Shown: positions 1 through 6,249 of the stretch, piece by piece | Layout of the letters: each line of letters begins with the position of its first letter | Position numbering within the stretch: the first letter of the stretch is position 1 | Assembly (NCBI GenBank): GCA_026416065.1 | Contig: JAOAFW010000112.1 | Coordinates: forward strand, 1 to 14,761 | Reading direction: 5' to 3' | Length of the DNA: 14,761 nucleotides | Origin: Fimbriimonadales bacterium | GTDB taxonomy: Bacteria > Armatimonadota > Fimbriimonadia > Fimbriimonadales > GBS-DC | Position numbers and translations under genes: made by a program | The notes under the pieces: generated by a model | Told to the model about the DNA's origin: nothing | Databases searched by the model: none | Seen by the model: only the letters and a program-made list of their open reading frames with translations

Positions 1-667
1 CCAGTTCGAACAGGTAGCCCTTGAGCCACTCTTCTTGCGAGCGTGCCCGCCACACAGGCAGCTCGATGCGTCCCTTCGGTTGCTGGCGCAGGTCGATCTC
101 TATTGGGTCTACTTTTACGCCTTCAGGGGCGCGCACCAGCCTCAGGCGATACTCGTAGGGTGCGTAGGCAGGGTCAAAGGAGACATCAGGCTCCCACGCC
201 AGTTCCATACGGTCGCCCTTGTAGGTGGGCGTCGCGAAGGCGAGCAGCAGGAACCGTTCGCCCTGCTCAGCGCGTTTCGGGGCACGCATGCAGTCGCGAA
301 ACAGTTCGTCGGGGCGAAGCCGTGCGGGGTCCGCCGTTTGCGCCGTTGCCGTGACCAGCGGCTGCATCGTGGCGAGTTCGTCGTGCGGGGGCAGGCGCGT
401 GGCGTCTTCGGCGTCGTCCAGCTCGTCGCTGCCTTCGCGGTGCGTCGCCAGCAGCGAAGCCGTCGGATCCATCGAGATCTCGTCACGGTACTCGCTGTCG
501 GGTGGCTGCAGCGCAACGCGGAAGCCGAACGGAAACGACCGCCGAAACGCATACTGCGACTCGGCGAACAGGTAGTAAAACACGGCAAGGATAGTCAGGA
601 TGAGCAAGCCACCCGCCATCCATGTCGCCGTTTGCACCAGGTTATCGAACAGTCGGATACGCCACAT
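1..667 (-). CDS. Probable phosphate ABC transporter permease (PstC-type), N-terminal part, runs off window
   Basis: Reading down from an ATG at 667 gives an open frame of 222 codons that is still open at base 1. Residues about 10-35 form one hydrophobic helix (core VQTATWMAGGLLILTILAVF), followed by FPFGFR near residue 46. After that comes a long polar stretch without membrane segments: acidic at about 75-95, then alternating hydrophobic residues that look like beta strands up to the edge. The PstC call rests mainly on position, directly downstream of the porin and pstS on the same strand, and on the single N-terminal helix that PstC/PstA permeases have before their transport core. The core itself lies outside the window, so the family is inferred. 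The polar segment of more than 170 residues after helix 1 is longer than in E. coli PstC; enlarged permeases of this kind are known in some bacteria. No Shine-Dalgarno is visible before the ATG; a hairpin ends about 11 bases upstream. Confidence 0.5.
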   Translation of the reverse strand, partial: MWRIRLFDNLVQTATWMAGGLLILTILAVFYYLFAESQYAFRRSFPFGFRVALQPPDSEYRDEISMDPTASLLATHREGSDELDDAEDATRLPPHDELATMQPLVTATAQTADPARLRPDELFRDCMRAPKRAEQGERFLLLAFATPTYKGDRMELAWEPDVSFDPAYAPYEYRLRLVRAPEGVKVDPIEIDLRQQPKGRIELPVWRARSQEEWLKGYLFEL

Positions 668-678
668 TGAAATTTTCA

Positions 679-705
679 GTAGGGGCAGGGCTTCCCTGCC
701 CCTAC
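679..705 (-). promoter_or_regulatory. Perfect hairpin between pstS and the permease gene
   Basis: Two 12-base arms, GTAGGGGCAGGG (679-690) and CCCTGCCCCTAC (694-705), are exact reverse complements around a 3-base loop. The element fills most of the 47-base gap between the pstS stop (715) and the permease start (667). On the transcribed minus strand no U-run follows it (TGAAAATTTCA comes next), so it is not a classical terminator. Inference: it may stabilise the upstream porin-pstS message or partly attenuate readthrough, which would give more binding protein than permease. It could equally be one copy of a dispersed short palindrome; the arm's first eight bases (GTAGGGGC) recur once at 14728-14735. 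Confidence 0.6.
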
Positions 706-714
706 ATACTCAAC

Positions 715-1566
715 TTAAGGGTTCAGGCTATAGTAGCCGACATCTTCCACCAGCGCCTGTCCTTCTTTGGACAGCACCCAGTTGATGAAGTTAGCGACTT
801 CACCGCGGGGTTTGCCATTGGTGTAGAAGTAGAGATAGCGCCAGATGGGGTACTTCCGGCTGCGTACATTCTCCTCGGTCGGCGCGTAGGCAGTTTCACC
901 CTCCTTCGCAGCGATTTTGAGGATTTTGATTCCCGGTCGGTTCTTGAAGTACGCGACGCCGCCGTAGCCGACGCCTCCTGCGGTGCGCGCCACTTCACGC
1001 GCCTCCTCGCTGGTGGAGGGCATAAAGCGTACGCCACGCCCCCAGTTCTGGTTCTTCAGCACATTCTGCTGGAAGAAGCCGTAGGTGCCTGAGTTGCTGT
1101 CGCGGCTGAACACTACGATCGGCAAGTCGGGCCCGCCCACCTGACGCCAGTTGGTAATCTGCCCGATGTAGATACGGCGCAGCTGATCCATCGTGAGCGA
1201 TTCGACAGGGTTCGACTCGTTCACGCAGACCGCCAGCCCGTCCAGCGCGACGGGGATTTCGTTGACCACTACGCCGCGGCTGCGCGCGCGGTCTACCTCC
1301 GATTTACGCATCGGGCGCGAAGACGCGCAGATGTCCGTCACGCCGTTAATCAGGGCATTAATCCCAATGCTCGAACCGCCTCCCGTAACGGAGACGCTCA
1401 CGCGCGGATTCACGCGCCCATACGCCTCCGCCCAGCGCTGATTCAGAATCAGCATTGTGTCAGAGCCTTTAACAGTAACGCTCTGCTGGCTCAGCCAGCT
1501 CGACGCGGTCAAGCCGACCAGCGCCGTGATACTCCCAAGAGCCACAAAGAGTTGCTTGCGTTTCAT
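715..1566 (-). CDS. pstS: Phosphate-binding protein PstS
   Basis: This 283-residue protein is the extracytoplasmic phosphate receptor that delivers phosphate to a PstCAB importer. Residues 1-25 are a basic N-terminus plus hydrophobic helix, which is a signal peptide or anchor. There is no lipobox cysteine, so it is probably not a classical lipoprotein. Family features in order are VKGSDTM (32-38), whose Ser/Asp/Thr correspond to ligand-binding positions, GGGSSIGI (62-69), SSRPM (82-86) and SRDSNSGTYGFF (154-165), the second ligand loop. The C-terminal half has GGVGYGGVAYF (197-207), typical of PstS, and WVLSKEGQ near the end. The length is normal for short PstS proteins. The start is supported by GGGAGG six bases upstream of the ATG at 1566. 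It lies 17 bases after the porin gene and before a probable permease gene, which fits one phosphate operon. Confidence 0.93.
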   Translation of the reverse strand: MKRKQLFVALGSITALVGLTASSWLSQQSVTVKGSDTMLILNQRWAEAYGRVNPRVSVSVTGGGSSIGINALINGVTDICASSRPMRKSEVDRARSRGVVVNEIPVALDGLAVCVNESNPVESLTMDQLRRIYIGQITNWRQVGGPDLPIVVFSRDSNSGTYGFFQQNVLKNQNWGRGVRFMPSTSEEAREVARTAGGVGYGGVAYFKNRPGIKILKIAAKEGETAYAPTEENVRSRKYPIWRYLYFYTNGKPRGEVANFINWVLSKEGQALVEDVGYYSLNP

Positions 1567-1583
1567 CGTTTACCTCCCTCCAA

Positions 1584-2909
1584 TTAGTAGCGATACTGCA
1601 GACGGATAGTCCATGCGTTGTTGCGCACTTCCGTGCCTTCCTCATCGGGAACTTCGTATGCGAATGTCAGGCGCGCGTTCGGGTTGATAAAGTAGCTGTA
1701 GGCGAAGCCCCAGGTGGTGGTACTATCGCGTCGGCTGCGGCGATCCGTATTGGGATCAAACACATCGTACCGAACCGTGAAGAAGTTGCGGTAGTTCAGG
1801 CGATAGGTCGCCTGCAGCTGATAGCCCAGAATGTTGGTTGGGCGGGTGAAGCGGGGAACGGTTACGCCGCTCACGGTACGCGTGGTCGGCACGCGGTCTT
1901 TGCCCAACATCAGCTCACCGCGCAGGGTCAGTCCCTCAGCCAGGAAATCCAGCACGCTCGCGTCCACATAGATGAACTCGCGATCGGCTTTGCGCACCTG
2001 CGTCGGCTGGTTGTTGTTCGTCGGGTCGTTGAAAGTGAAGCCGGGGCGTTGACCGAAAAAGCCCGCCACGCCGAACTCGTATTGCAGCGTATAGTAGCGC
2101 CAGCCCGCATGCCATGCCAGTGTGCTGCCCACATTCGCGAAGGTGTTCGCAGCGGTCTGCTGTGGGTCCTGAAAGCTCAGGCTGTTCCAGAAACCGAAGT
2201 GTGCGAACGAGTTGTTGCTTAGTCCGTAGCGCATAAACACCCCGCGCCCGCGCTCGCCGGCGAACATCGTGCGGTTATAGAGCGCGCGCTCCGGCATTTC
2301 GCGCTCCGCTGAAGAACGCTCCAGCTCGTAGCCCAGCGGCAGAGGCTGCTGACCCGCCAGCAGCTGCACCCCGACCCGCTCCACCGTCGGCTCAATGTCC
2401 CAGATGAGCTGCGCGTCGCGGAGTTCCGCCGAGATGCGCTGTGAACCCGTCGAGACATCGAACGACAGGCGCATCTGCGTGCGGGGGTCGATCGTGTTGG
2501 TCTGACTGATCCGGAAGCGGCGCATCTGGAACCCCTCGCCCGGGCGGTTCTCCTGCGAATCAAACCACTGGAACTGCATATAGTTGCCAGGGCGGAAGCG
2601 CAGCGCTTCTGTGAGGTTGGTCTGGATTACCGGGATGGTTTCTTGAGACTGTTCCTCGATATAGAGGCGTACCTCTTGCATTTCGCGCTGCAGCTCCTCC
2701 AGCTGCTTCTGCAACTCCTCGATACGTCGCTGCAGCTCCTGTACGCGCTGAGTATCTTGAGTCGCGCTGGTGCGCTCCTCGCGAGACGCAGGAGACGGTG
2801 TCGTCGCGGGCGCAGTGTTCTCATCTGCCCATGCAACTGCTCCCAAGCTGCTCACAACAAAGCAACCCGCCAGTAGATTAGCTCGGCAGAACCTCCATGT
2901 AGAATGCAT
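1584..2909 (-). CDS. Outer-membrane porin, phosphate-selective OprO/OprP type
   Basis: This is a 441-residue beta-barrel porin. Residues 1-28 are a signal peptide with a likely cleavage after AWA. A Thr/Pro/Ser-rich linker (30-50) leads to a strongly predicted coiled coil at 53-88 (repeated LQ/EEL heptads such as RRIEELQKQLEELQ), a common N-terminal trimerisation or periplasmic spacer in such porins. From about residue 100 onward the chain alternates aromatic and polar residues, and the last residues are LQYRY, the aromatic C-terminus recognised by the BAM insertion machinery. The segment around 104-150 (RFRPGNYMQFQW, then FQMRRFRIS, then RLSFDVS) looks like the OprO/OprP family start, in which R-rich strands line the channel. 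Phosphate specificity is inferred from the family plus the adjacent pstS 17 bases downstream; polyphosphate or other anions are possible. AAGGAGG lies seven bases before the ATG. Confidence 0.85.
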   Translation of the reverse strand: MHSTWRFCRANLLAGCFVVSSLGAVAWADENTAPATTPSPASREERTSATQDTQRVQELQRRIEELQKQLEELQREMQEVRLYIEEQSQETIPVIQTNLTEALRFRPGNYMQFQWFDSQENRPGEGFQMRRFRISQTNTIDPRTQMRLSFDVSTGSQRISAELRDAQLIWDIEPTVERVGVQLLAGQQPLPLGYELERSSAEREMPERALYNRTMFAGERGRGVFMRYGLSNNSFAHFGFWNSLSFQDPQQTAANTFANVGSTLAWHAGWRYYTLQYEFGVAGFFGQRPGFTFNDPTNNNQPTQVRKADREFIYVDASVLDFLAEGLTLRGELMLGKDRVPTTRTVSGVTVPRFTRPTNILGYQLQATYRLNYRNFFTVRYDVFDPNTDRRSRRDSTTTWGFAYSYFINPNARLTFAYEVPDEEGTEVRNNAWTIRLQYRY

Positions 2910-2931
2910 CGCTATGCCTCCTTAAAAAGTT

Positions 2932-3010
2932 TTTATAATGCCCTTGCAACGCCGCCCCAGATGCCGAACCAATAGCAACGCCAGCGTAGGAATGCGCCTC
3001 GAGGGATGCG
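2932..3010 (-). promoter_or_regulatory. Candidate promoter and direct repeats upstream of the phosphate operon
   Basis: The only AT-rich patch in the 200-base gap holds a TATAAA-like -10 (2937-2932 on the minus strand), 22 bases before the porin ATG. No good -35 lies at normal distance. Upstream there are two pairs of direct repeats on the plus strand: AGGAATGCG (2988-2996) with AGGGATGCG (3002-3010), 14 bases apart, and GCAACGCC at 2946-2953 and again at 2975-2982. Tandem repeats upstream of a phosphate operon could be response-regulator sites, but neither pair matches the E. coli Pho box or its 11-base spacing. This is a weak, purely positional call. Confidence 0.25.
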
Positions 3011-3045
3011 TCGTTGGTTCCGCTTAAAGCGCGCCTGCAGGGGTC

Positions 3046-3071
3046 TCCAAAACCGCGCTCGCGGTTTTGGA
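3046..3071 (-). terminator. Hairpin downstream of the thiamine-diphosphate enzyme gene
   Basis: TCCAAAACCGCG (3046-3057) pairs perfectly with CGCGGTTTTGGA (3060-3071), a 12-bp stem whose innermost pair would open to give a four-base loop. It lies about 40 bases past the stop at 3110 and separates the yebC-to-decarboxylase run from the phosphate operon. Neither strand has a clean T-run after the stem, so if it terminates transcription it does so without a canonical U-tract. It may instead protect a 3' end. Confidence 0.45.
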
Positions 3072-3109
3072 AACGAAATTATTTTGGATGGCGCGATATT
3101 AAGGTTCGG

Positions 3110-4702
3110 TTAAAAGAGGCTGGGCACCGTCGGGTCAATTTGCACATCGAGCAGGGTCGGCTGACTCGACTGCAACACGCGCGGAATTGCTTCCTCGACG
3201 GCTTCGGGCGTGGTGACGTGCTCCGCAGCAACACCCATGCCTTGCGCCAGTTGCACCAGGTTCAGATGTGGCACATCCAGTCCCTGCATGCGTCCCTCGT
3301 TGCCCGGATAGAACGCCATCGTAAAGCTTTTGAGGATGTTGTACGCACCGTTGTTCAGCACTAGGAACAGCACGGCGGCGTTCTCCTCACGCGCGCTCCA
3401 GAGGGCTTGTACGGAATACATCACGGAGCCATCGCCAATCACGCACACGACGGGACGGTCAGGCTGCGCCATTTTGATGCCAATCGAGGCAGGCATTGCC
3501 CAGCCCAGCCCGCCGCTGGCGGAGGTGTAGTAGTCGTGACTTGCGCCCAGACGCACGAACTCGCGCAGGCAGAGGCTGGAAGAGACTGCCTCATCCACGA
3601 TGACAGCGTTTTCAGGGAGGTGTCGGGCGAGGGTGTGCAAGACGAAGAACGCGCCCATCTTACCTCGAGCGCGGGTCGCCTCCGAGCGGCGACGCGCTTC
3701 GTCTACCGCACGGGAGGGCATCTTGTAATCGCGTGGGGGTGTGCGCTCGGCGAGTTCCATCAGGGCGAGCTTAGTATCGCCTACGAAAGCGCACTCCACA
3801 GGCGCACGCGCGGCTTCGACGGGGTCATCCGTGATGAGCATCGCGCGCACGCCGGACGGCAGCAGCCCACCGGGGAAGTAGGGATAAAGCAGGAACACAG
3901 GCGCGCCCACTACCAGCACGAAATCGTGCTGAACAAGCGTCTGCATCAGGCGGGGCGTGGCGGGCAACAGCATGCCTTCGTACAGGGGGTGGTTCGTGGG
4001 GAAGCCCATCCGCGAGTTCAGCGGCGCGTGGTATACCGTGCAGCCGAGTTTCTCCGCCAGCGCGACAGCTTCCGGTACGGCGTTCGCGCCTCCCACACCG
4101 GCGCCACATACCAGCGCGGGCTTCTGTGCCGACGCAAGCGCATCGAGTACAGGCGTCAAGTCCTGCGGTGCATGGGGGGTATGGAGTTCTTTAGTCCGAG
4201 GGCGCTCGGCGGGGGCGTCCCAGAAGTTCATCGGGATCGAGACAAACACAGGTCCACGCGGTGGCGTCATGGCGATGTGATATGCCTGCTCCAGCGCATC
4301 GGGCACATCGGTGGCATGTTTGACTTCATACGCCCACTTCGTGACGGGGCGCGCCATGCTCACCAGGTCGCCCGACAGCAGCGGCTCGTGAAAAATATGG
4401 CGTGTATCTTGCTGCCCACAGGTGACAATCAAGGGGGAGCGGTTTTTGAGCGCGGTGAACAGCACGCCCATCGCGTTGCCCAAGCCGGGTGCTACATGCA
4501 GGTTGATGAGCGTGGGCTTGCCGCTCGCCTGCGCATAGCCGTCTGCCATCGCCAGCGCGATGCTCTCCTGCAACGCCAGCACATAGCGCACGCCGTCGGG
4601 CAGGCTCACCAGAAATGGCAGCTCGGTCGAGCCAGGGTTGCCGAATATGTGGCGAATTCCACGCGCCCGCATCCACTCGAAAGTCGCCTCGCGAATGTTC
4701 AT
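3110..4702 (-). CDS. Thiamine-diphosphate-dependent decarboxylase, benzoylformate decarboxylase-like
   Basis: This 530-residue protein matches the length and layout of bacterial benzoylformate decarboxylase: an N-terminal pyrimidine-binding domain (about 1-170), a central domain (about 180-320) and a C-terminal pyrophosphate-binding domain (about 345-530). GNPGSTELPF (21-30) carries Ser25, LQE ends in the cofactor-activating Glu46, and INLH carries His69; these correspond to Ser26, Glu47 and His70 of the Pseudomonas enzyme. The metal-diphosphate motif is GDG (423-425) with NN at 450-451. The second active-site histidine (His281 in Pseudomonas, context FRYHQY) is replaced: here the segment reads FLLYPY, with Tyr273 at that position. 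The fold and cofactor are secure, but the substrate is not; another 2-oxo acid, or an oxalyl-CoA or acetolactate-type activity, remains possible. No Shine-Dalgarno precedes the ATG. The gene starts 36 bases after the divIVA-like gene, suggesting cotranscription. Confidence 0.88.
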   Translation of the reverse strand: MNIREATFEWMRARGIRHIFGNPGSTELPFLVSLPDGVRYVLALQESIALAMADGYAQASGKPTLINLHVAPGLGNAMGVLFTALKNRSPLIVTCGQQDTRHIFHEPLLSGDLVSMARPVTKWAYEVKHATDVPDALEQAYHIAMTPPRGPVFVSIPMNFWDAPAERPRTKELHTPHAPQDLTPVLDALASAQKPALVCGAGVGGANAVPEAVALAEKLGCTVYHAPLNSRMGFPTNHPLYEGMLLPATPRLMQTLVQHDFVLVVGAPVFLLYPYFPGGLLPSGVRAMLITDDPVEAARAPVECAFVGDTKLALMELAERTPPRDYKMPSRAVDEARRRSEATRARGKMGAFFVLHTLARHLPENAVIVDEAVSSSLCLREFVRLGASHDYYTSASGGLGWAMPASIGIKMAQPDRPVVCVIGDGSVMYSVQALWSAREENAAVLFLVLNNGAYNILKSFTMAFYPGNEGRMQGLDVPHLNLVQLAQGMGVAAEHVTTPEAVEEAIPRVLQSSQPTLLDVQIDPTVPSLF

Positions 4703-4738
4703 AAGCGCGGGATTCGAACAACGGGTGGAAATTCCTGC

Positions 4739-5290
4739 CTATGGGGTTTCAGAGGTGATGTCTATGGATGTCTCCGCTGCGCCGTTCTCGGAGGCAGGCT
4801 CTGCAGGCTGTGTGAGCGCGACGGGGCGGAGCGTCTCACTGAACGGTTCCAGCGCGTGAAGATGGGTCAATAGCATAGCGCGCAGTTCCATCACGGCAGC
4901 GCGTTTGCGTGTCTCAATCGTCTCCGTTTCGGCGAGCAGGCGTTGGACACGCTCTTCCGCTTCGCGCACGGTCTGTTCCGCTTTCAACTGTGCCTCGCGG
5001 ACAATCAGCTCCGCCTCTTTGTGCGCGTTGCTGCGCGTCTCGTCTGCGCTGCGCTGCGCCAGCACCAGCGACTCTTTGAGTGCGTCTTCCATCGCCTTGT
5101 AGCGTTCCGCCTCCTGGCGCAGACCGATCAGCTCCTCGCGCATGCGGTGATTCTCGGTGACGACCTCTTCGTAGTGCGCTGCCACCTCCTGCAGGAAGGC
5201 GTCCACCGCAACTGGGTCGTAGCCCCGCAGTCGCTTGCGGAACTTCTTCGTTTCAATTTCCAACACCGTGAGGCGCCTTAGCTCGTTCAT
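4739..5290 (-). CDS. DivIVA-domain coiled-coil protein
   Basis: This is a 183-residue cytoplasmic coiled-coil protein. The N-terminal DivIVA domain is clear: LTVLEIETKKFRKRLRGYDP (7-26) followed by VAVDAFLQEVAAHYEEVV, matching the family pattern of a short beta-hairpin with Phe17, the RGYD turn and the VDxFLxEV helix. Residues about 40-145 are continuous heptad coiled coil rich in Glu, Ala and Arg, and the last 35 residues are a Pro/Glu/Ser-rich tail. Family members bind curved or septal membrane and recruit division or wall-synthesis partners; the exact partner here is unknown. Its ATG overlaps the stop of yggT by four bases (ATGA, 5290-5287), which implies translational coupling, and yggT/divIVA linkage is common in Gram-positive division clusters. 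GAGAGG lies just upstream of the start. Confidence 0.85.
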   Translation of the reverse strand: MNELRRLTVLEIETKKFRKRLRGYDPVAVDAFLQEVAAHYEEVVTENHRMREELIGLRQEAERYKAMEDALKESLVLAQRSADETRSNAHKEAELIVREAQLKAEQTVREAEERVQRLLAETETIETRKRAAVMELRAMLLTHLHALEPFSETLRPVALTQPAEPASENGAAETSIDITSETP

Positions 5291-5574
5291 TGCAGTCCTC
5301 TCAACAAAGCAATCAGGAATTGAATGAAGATAATCGCGATGAGCGGTGAGAAGTCGATAGGCATATAGCTCATTCCTGCACTGCGCAGCAAGCGATTCTG
5401 CACCTGCCGGATTGGATCTAGTATCGCGTCGCTGATGCGGTCGATGAAACGCACCACGGGGTTATAACGCGGTACGCGCCCACCCGCGAAGCGAATCCAC
5501 GAGAACACCACGTTAATAATCAGGATAATCACTATCCCCTGCAGTACCAGAATCAGCAAACCGATCGGCGACAT
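5287..5574 (-). CDS. yggT: YggT family membrane protein
   Basis: This 95-residue protein has two hydrophobic segments, at about 5-25 (ILVLQGIVIILIINVVFSWI) and 76-93, separated by a basic loop. The motif FSWIRF, then NPVVRFIDRISDAILDPIR (38-56), is the hallmark of the YggT/CCB3 family: Asn-Pro followed by the DPIR helix. Family members are linked to osmotic-shock tolerance in E. coli, to cytochrome b6f haem attachment in chloroplasts, and by neighbourhood to division clusters. The molecular role is unresolved. GGGGGAGG lies close before the ATG, and the gene is coupled to the downstream divIVA-like gene by a 4-base overlap. Confidence 0.9.
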   Translation of the reverse strand: MSPIGLLILVLQGIVIILIINVVFSWIRFAGGRVPRYNPVVRFIDRISDAILDPIRQVQNRLLRSAGMSYMPIDFSPLIAIIFIQFLIALLRGLQ

Positions 5575-5600
5575 GGTTTTCCTCCCCCGAGTAGTGTTGT

Positions 5601-6191
5601 TCAGGAGCGGTTGGCACGCTCCTCTTCCAGTTTTTTACGCACGCGCTGCATATTCGGTTCCACTGCACCGTCGCTGGGGTCTAATTCCTTCGCCTTTTCC
5701 CACGCCCGCAGCGATTTCTCGAGGTGACCGAGCCGCTCATAGCAGTGGGCGAGCGTTTTCCAGACATATTGGGGCACATTAGCGAAGCCAATCGCCTTCT
5801 CCAGATAAGGTAACGCCTGCTCGTACTGACGCTTGTTGTAGTAGGCGAAGCCCAAGTCGTAATAAATATCATAGCGGTTCGGGTTGAGACGGATGCCCCG
5901 CTGGTAGACCTGAATGGCGCGCGCCGTTTCGCCATAGCCGTCCAATAGCCATGCCAGCCCGCTGATGTTTTCCACATCGTAGGGGTCGTACTCGATAAGC
6001 ACGAACATCAGTGCCATCGTCTTGTAGTGGCGTCCGTCGTGCCAGTATTCGTCGGCGAGCTGGATGAGGCGGAACTCGGTGAGCTGGCGCAGCGCGGTCA
6101 GTTTGCGTTGCACCGCTTCGGGCGGATTCGCCTGTGCCCCTCCCATGCCAATCAGCAGCGCACAGCCCACAATCAGTAGTAGGTTTCGCAT
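5601..6191 (-). CDS. Secreted TPR-repeat protein
   Basis: This 196-residue protein has a cleavable signal peptide (1-21, ending AQA before NPP), so it is probably periplasmic. It carries at least three tetratricopeptide repeats at about 73-105, 106-139 and 140-173, with typical W/L-G-Y-A-P spacing (for example DLGFAYYNKRQYEQALPYLE), and a less regular helical repeat before them. A basic, charged C-terminus follows. TPR domains are protein-binding scaffolds; no catalytic feature is seen and the partner is unknown. It lies 26 bases upstream of yggT and 58 bases after the rhomboid-TPR gene. A weak AGGG precedes the ATG, and a TATACT hexamer (6209-6204, minus strand) could be a -10 element but lacks a convincing -35. 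Confidence 0.8.
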   Translation of the reverse strand: MRNLLLIVGCALLIGMGGAQANPPEAVQRKLTALRQLTEFRLIQLADEYWHDGRHYKTMALMFVLIEYDPYDVENISGLAWLLDGYGETARAIQVYQRGIRLNPNRYDIYYDLGFAYYNKRQYEQALPYLEKAIGFANVPQYVWKTLAHCYERLGHLEKSLRAWEKAKELDPSDGAVEPNMQRVRKKLEEERANRS

Positions 6192-6249
6192 AGTCTTACC
6201 CTAAGTATACCTGTTTTATCGGAATCAAGGGGATGTTTTTGGAGGCGCG

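Noticed and set aside
35..670. Open frames on the plus strand and a second minus frame (142-588) across the left edge
   Set aside because: The minus frame from 667 has a membrane helix and normal composition and is in operon position; the others are Arg/Ser-rich shadows.
2941..2949. TTGCAA (2949-2944, minus strand) as a -35 for the porin operon
   Set aside because: It is only six bases from the TATAAA-like element, too close to act with it.
3407..4873. A 488-codon open frame on the plus strand
   Set aside because: It lies opposite the decarboxylase gene, has no recognisable domain or plausible composition (Arg/His/Gly-rich), and arises from codon bias of the GC-rich coding strand.
6192..6249. 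Promoter for the secreted TPR gene from TATACT (6209-6204) and TTGATT (6228-6223)
   Set aside because: The spacing is only 13 bases and the start would fall within the ribosome site; kept only as a remark in the gene entry.
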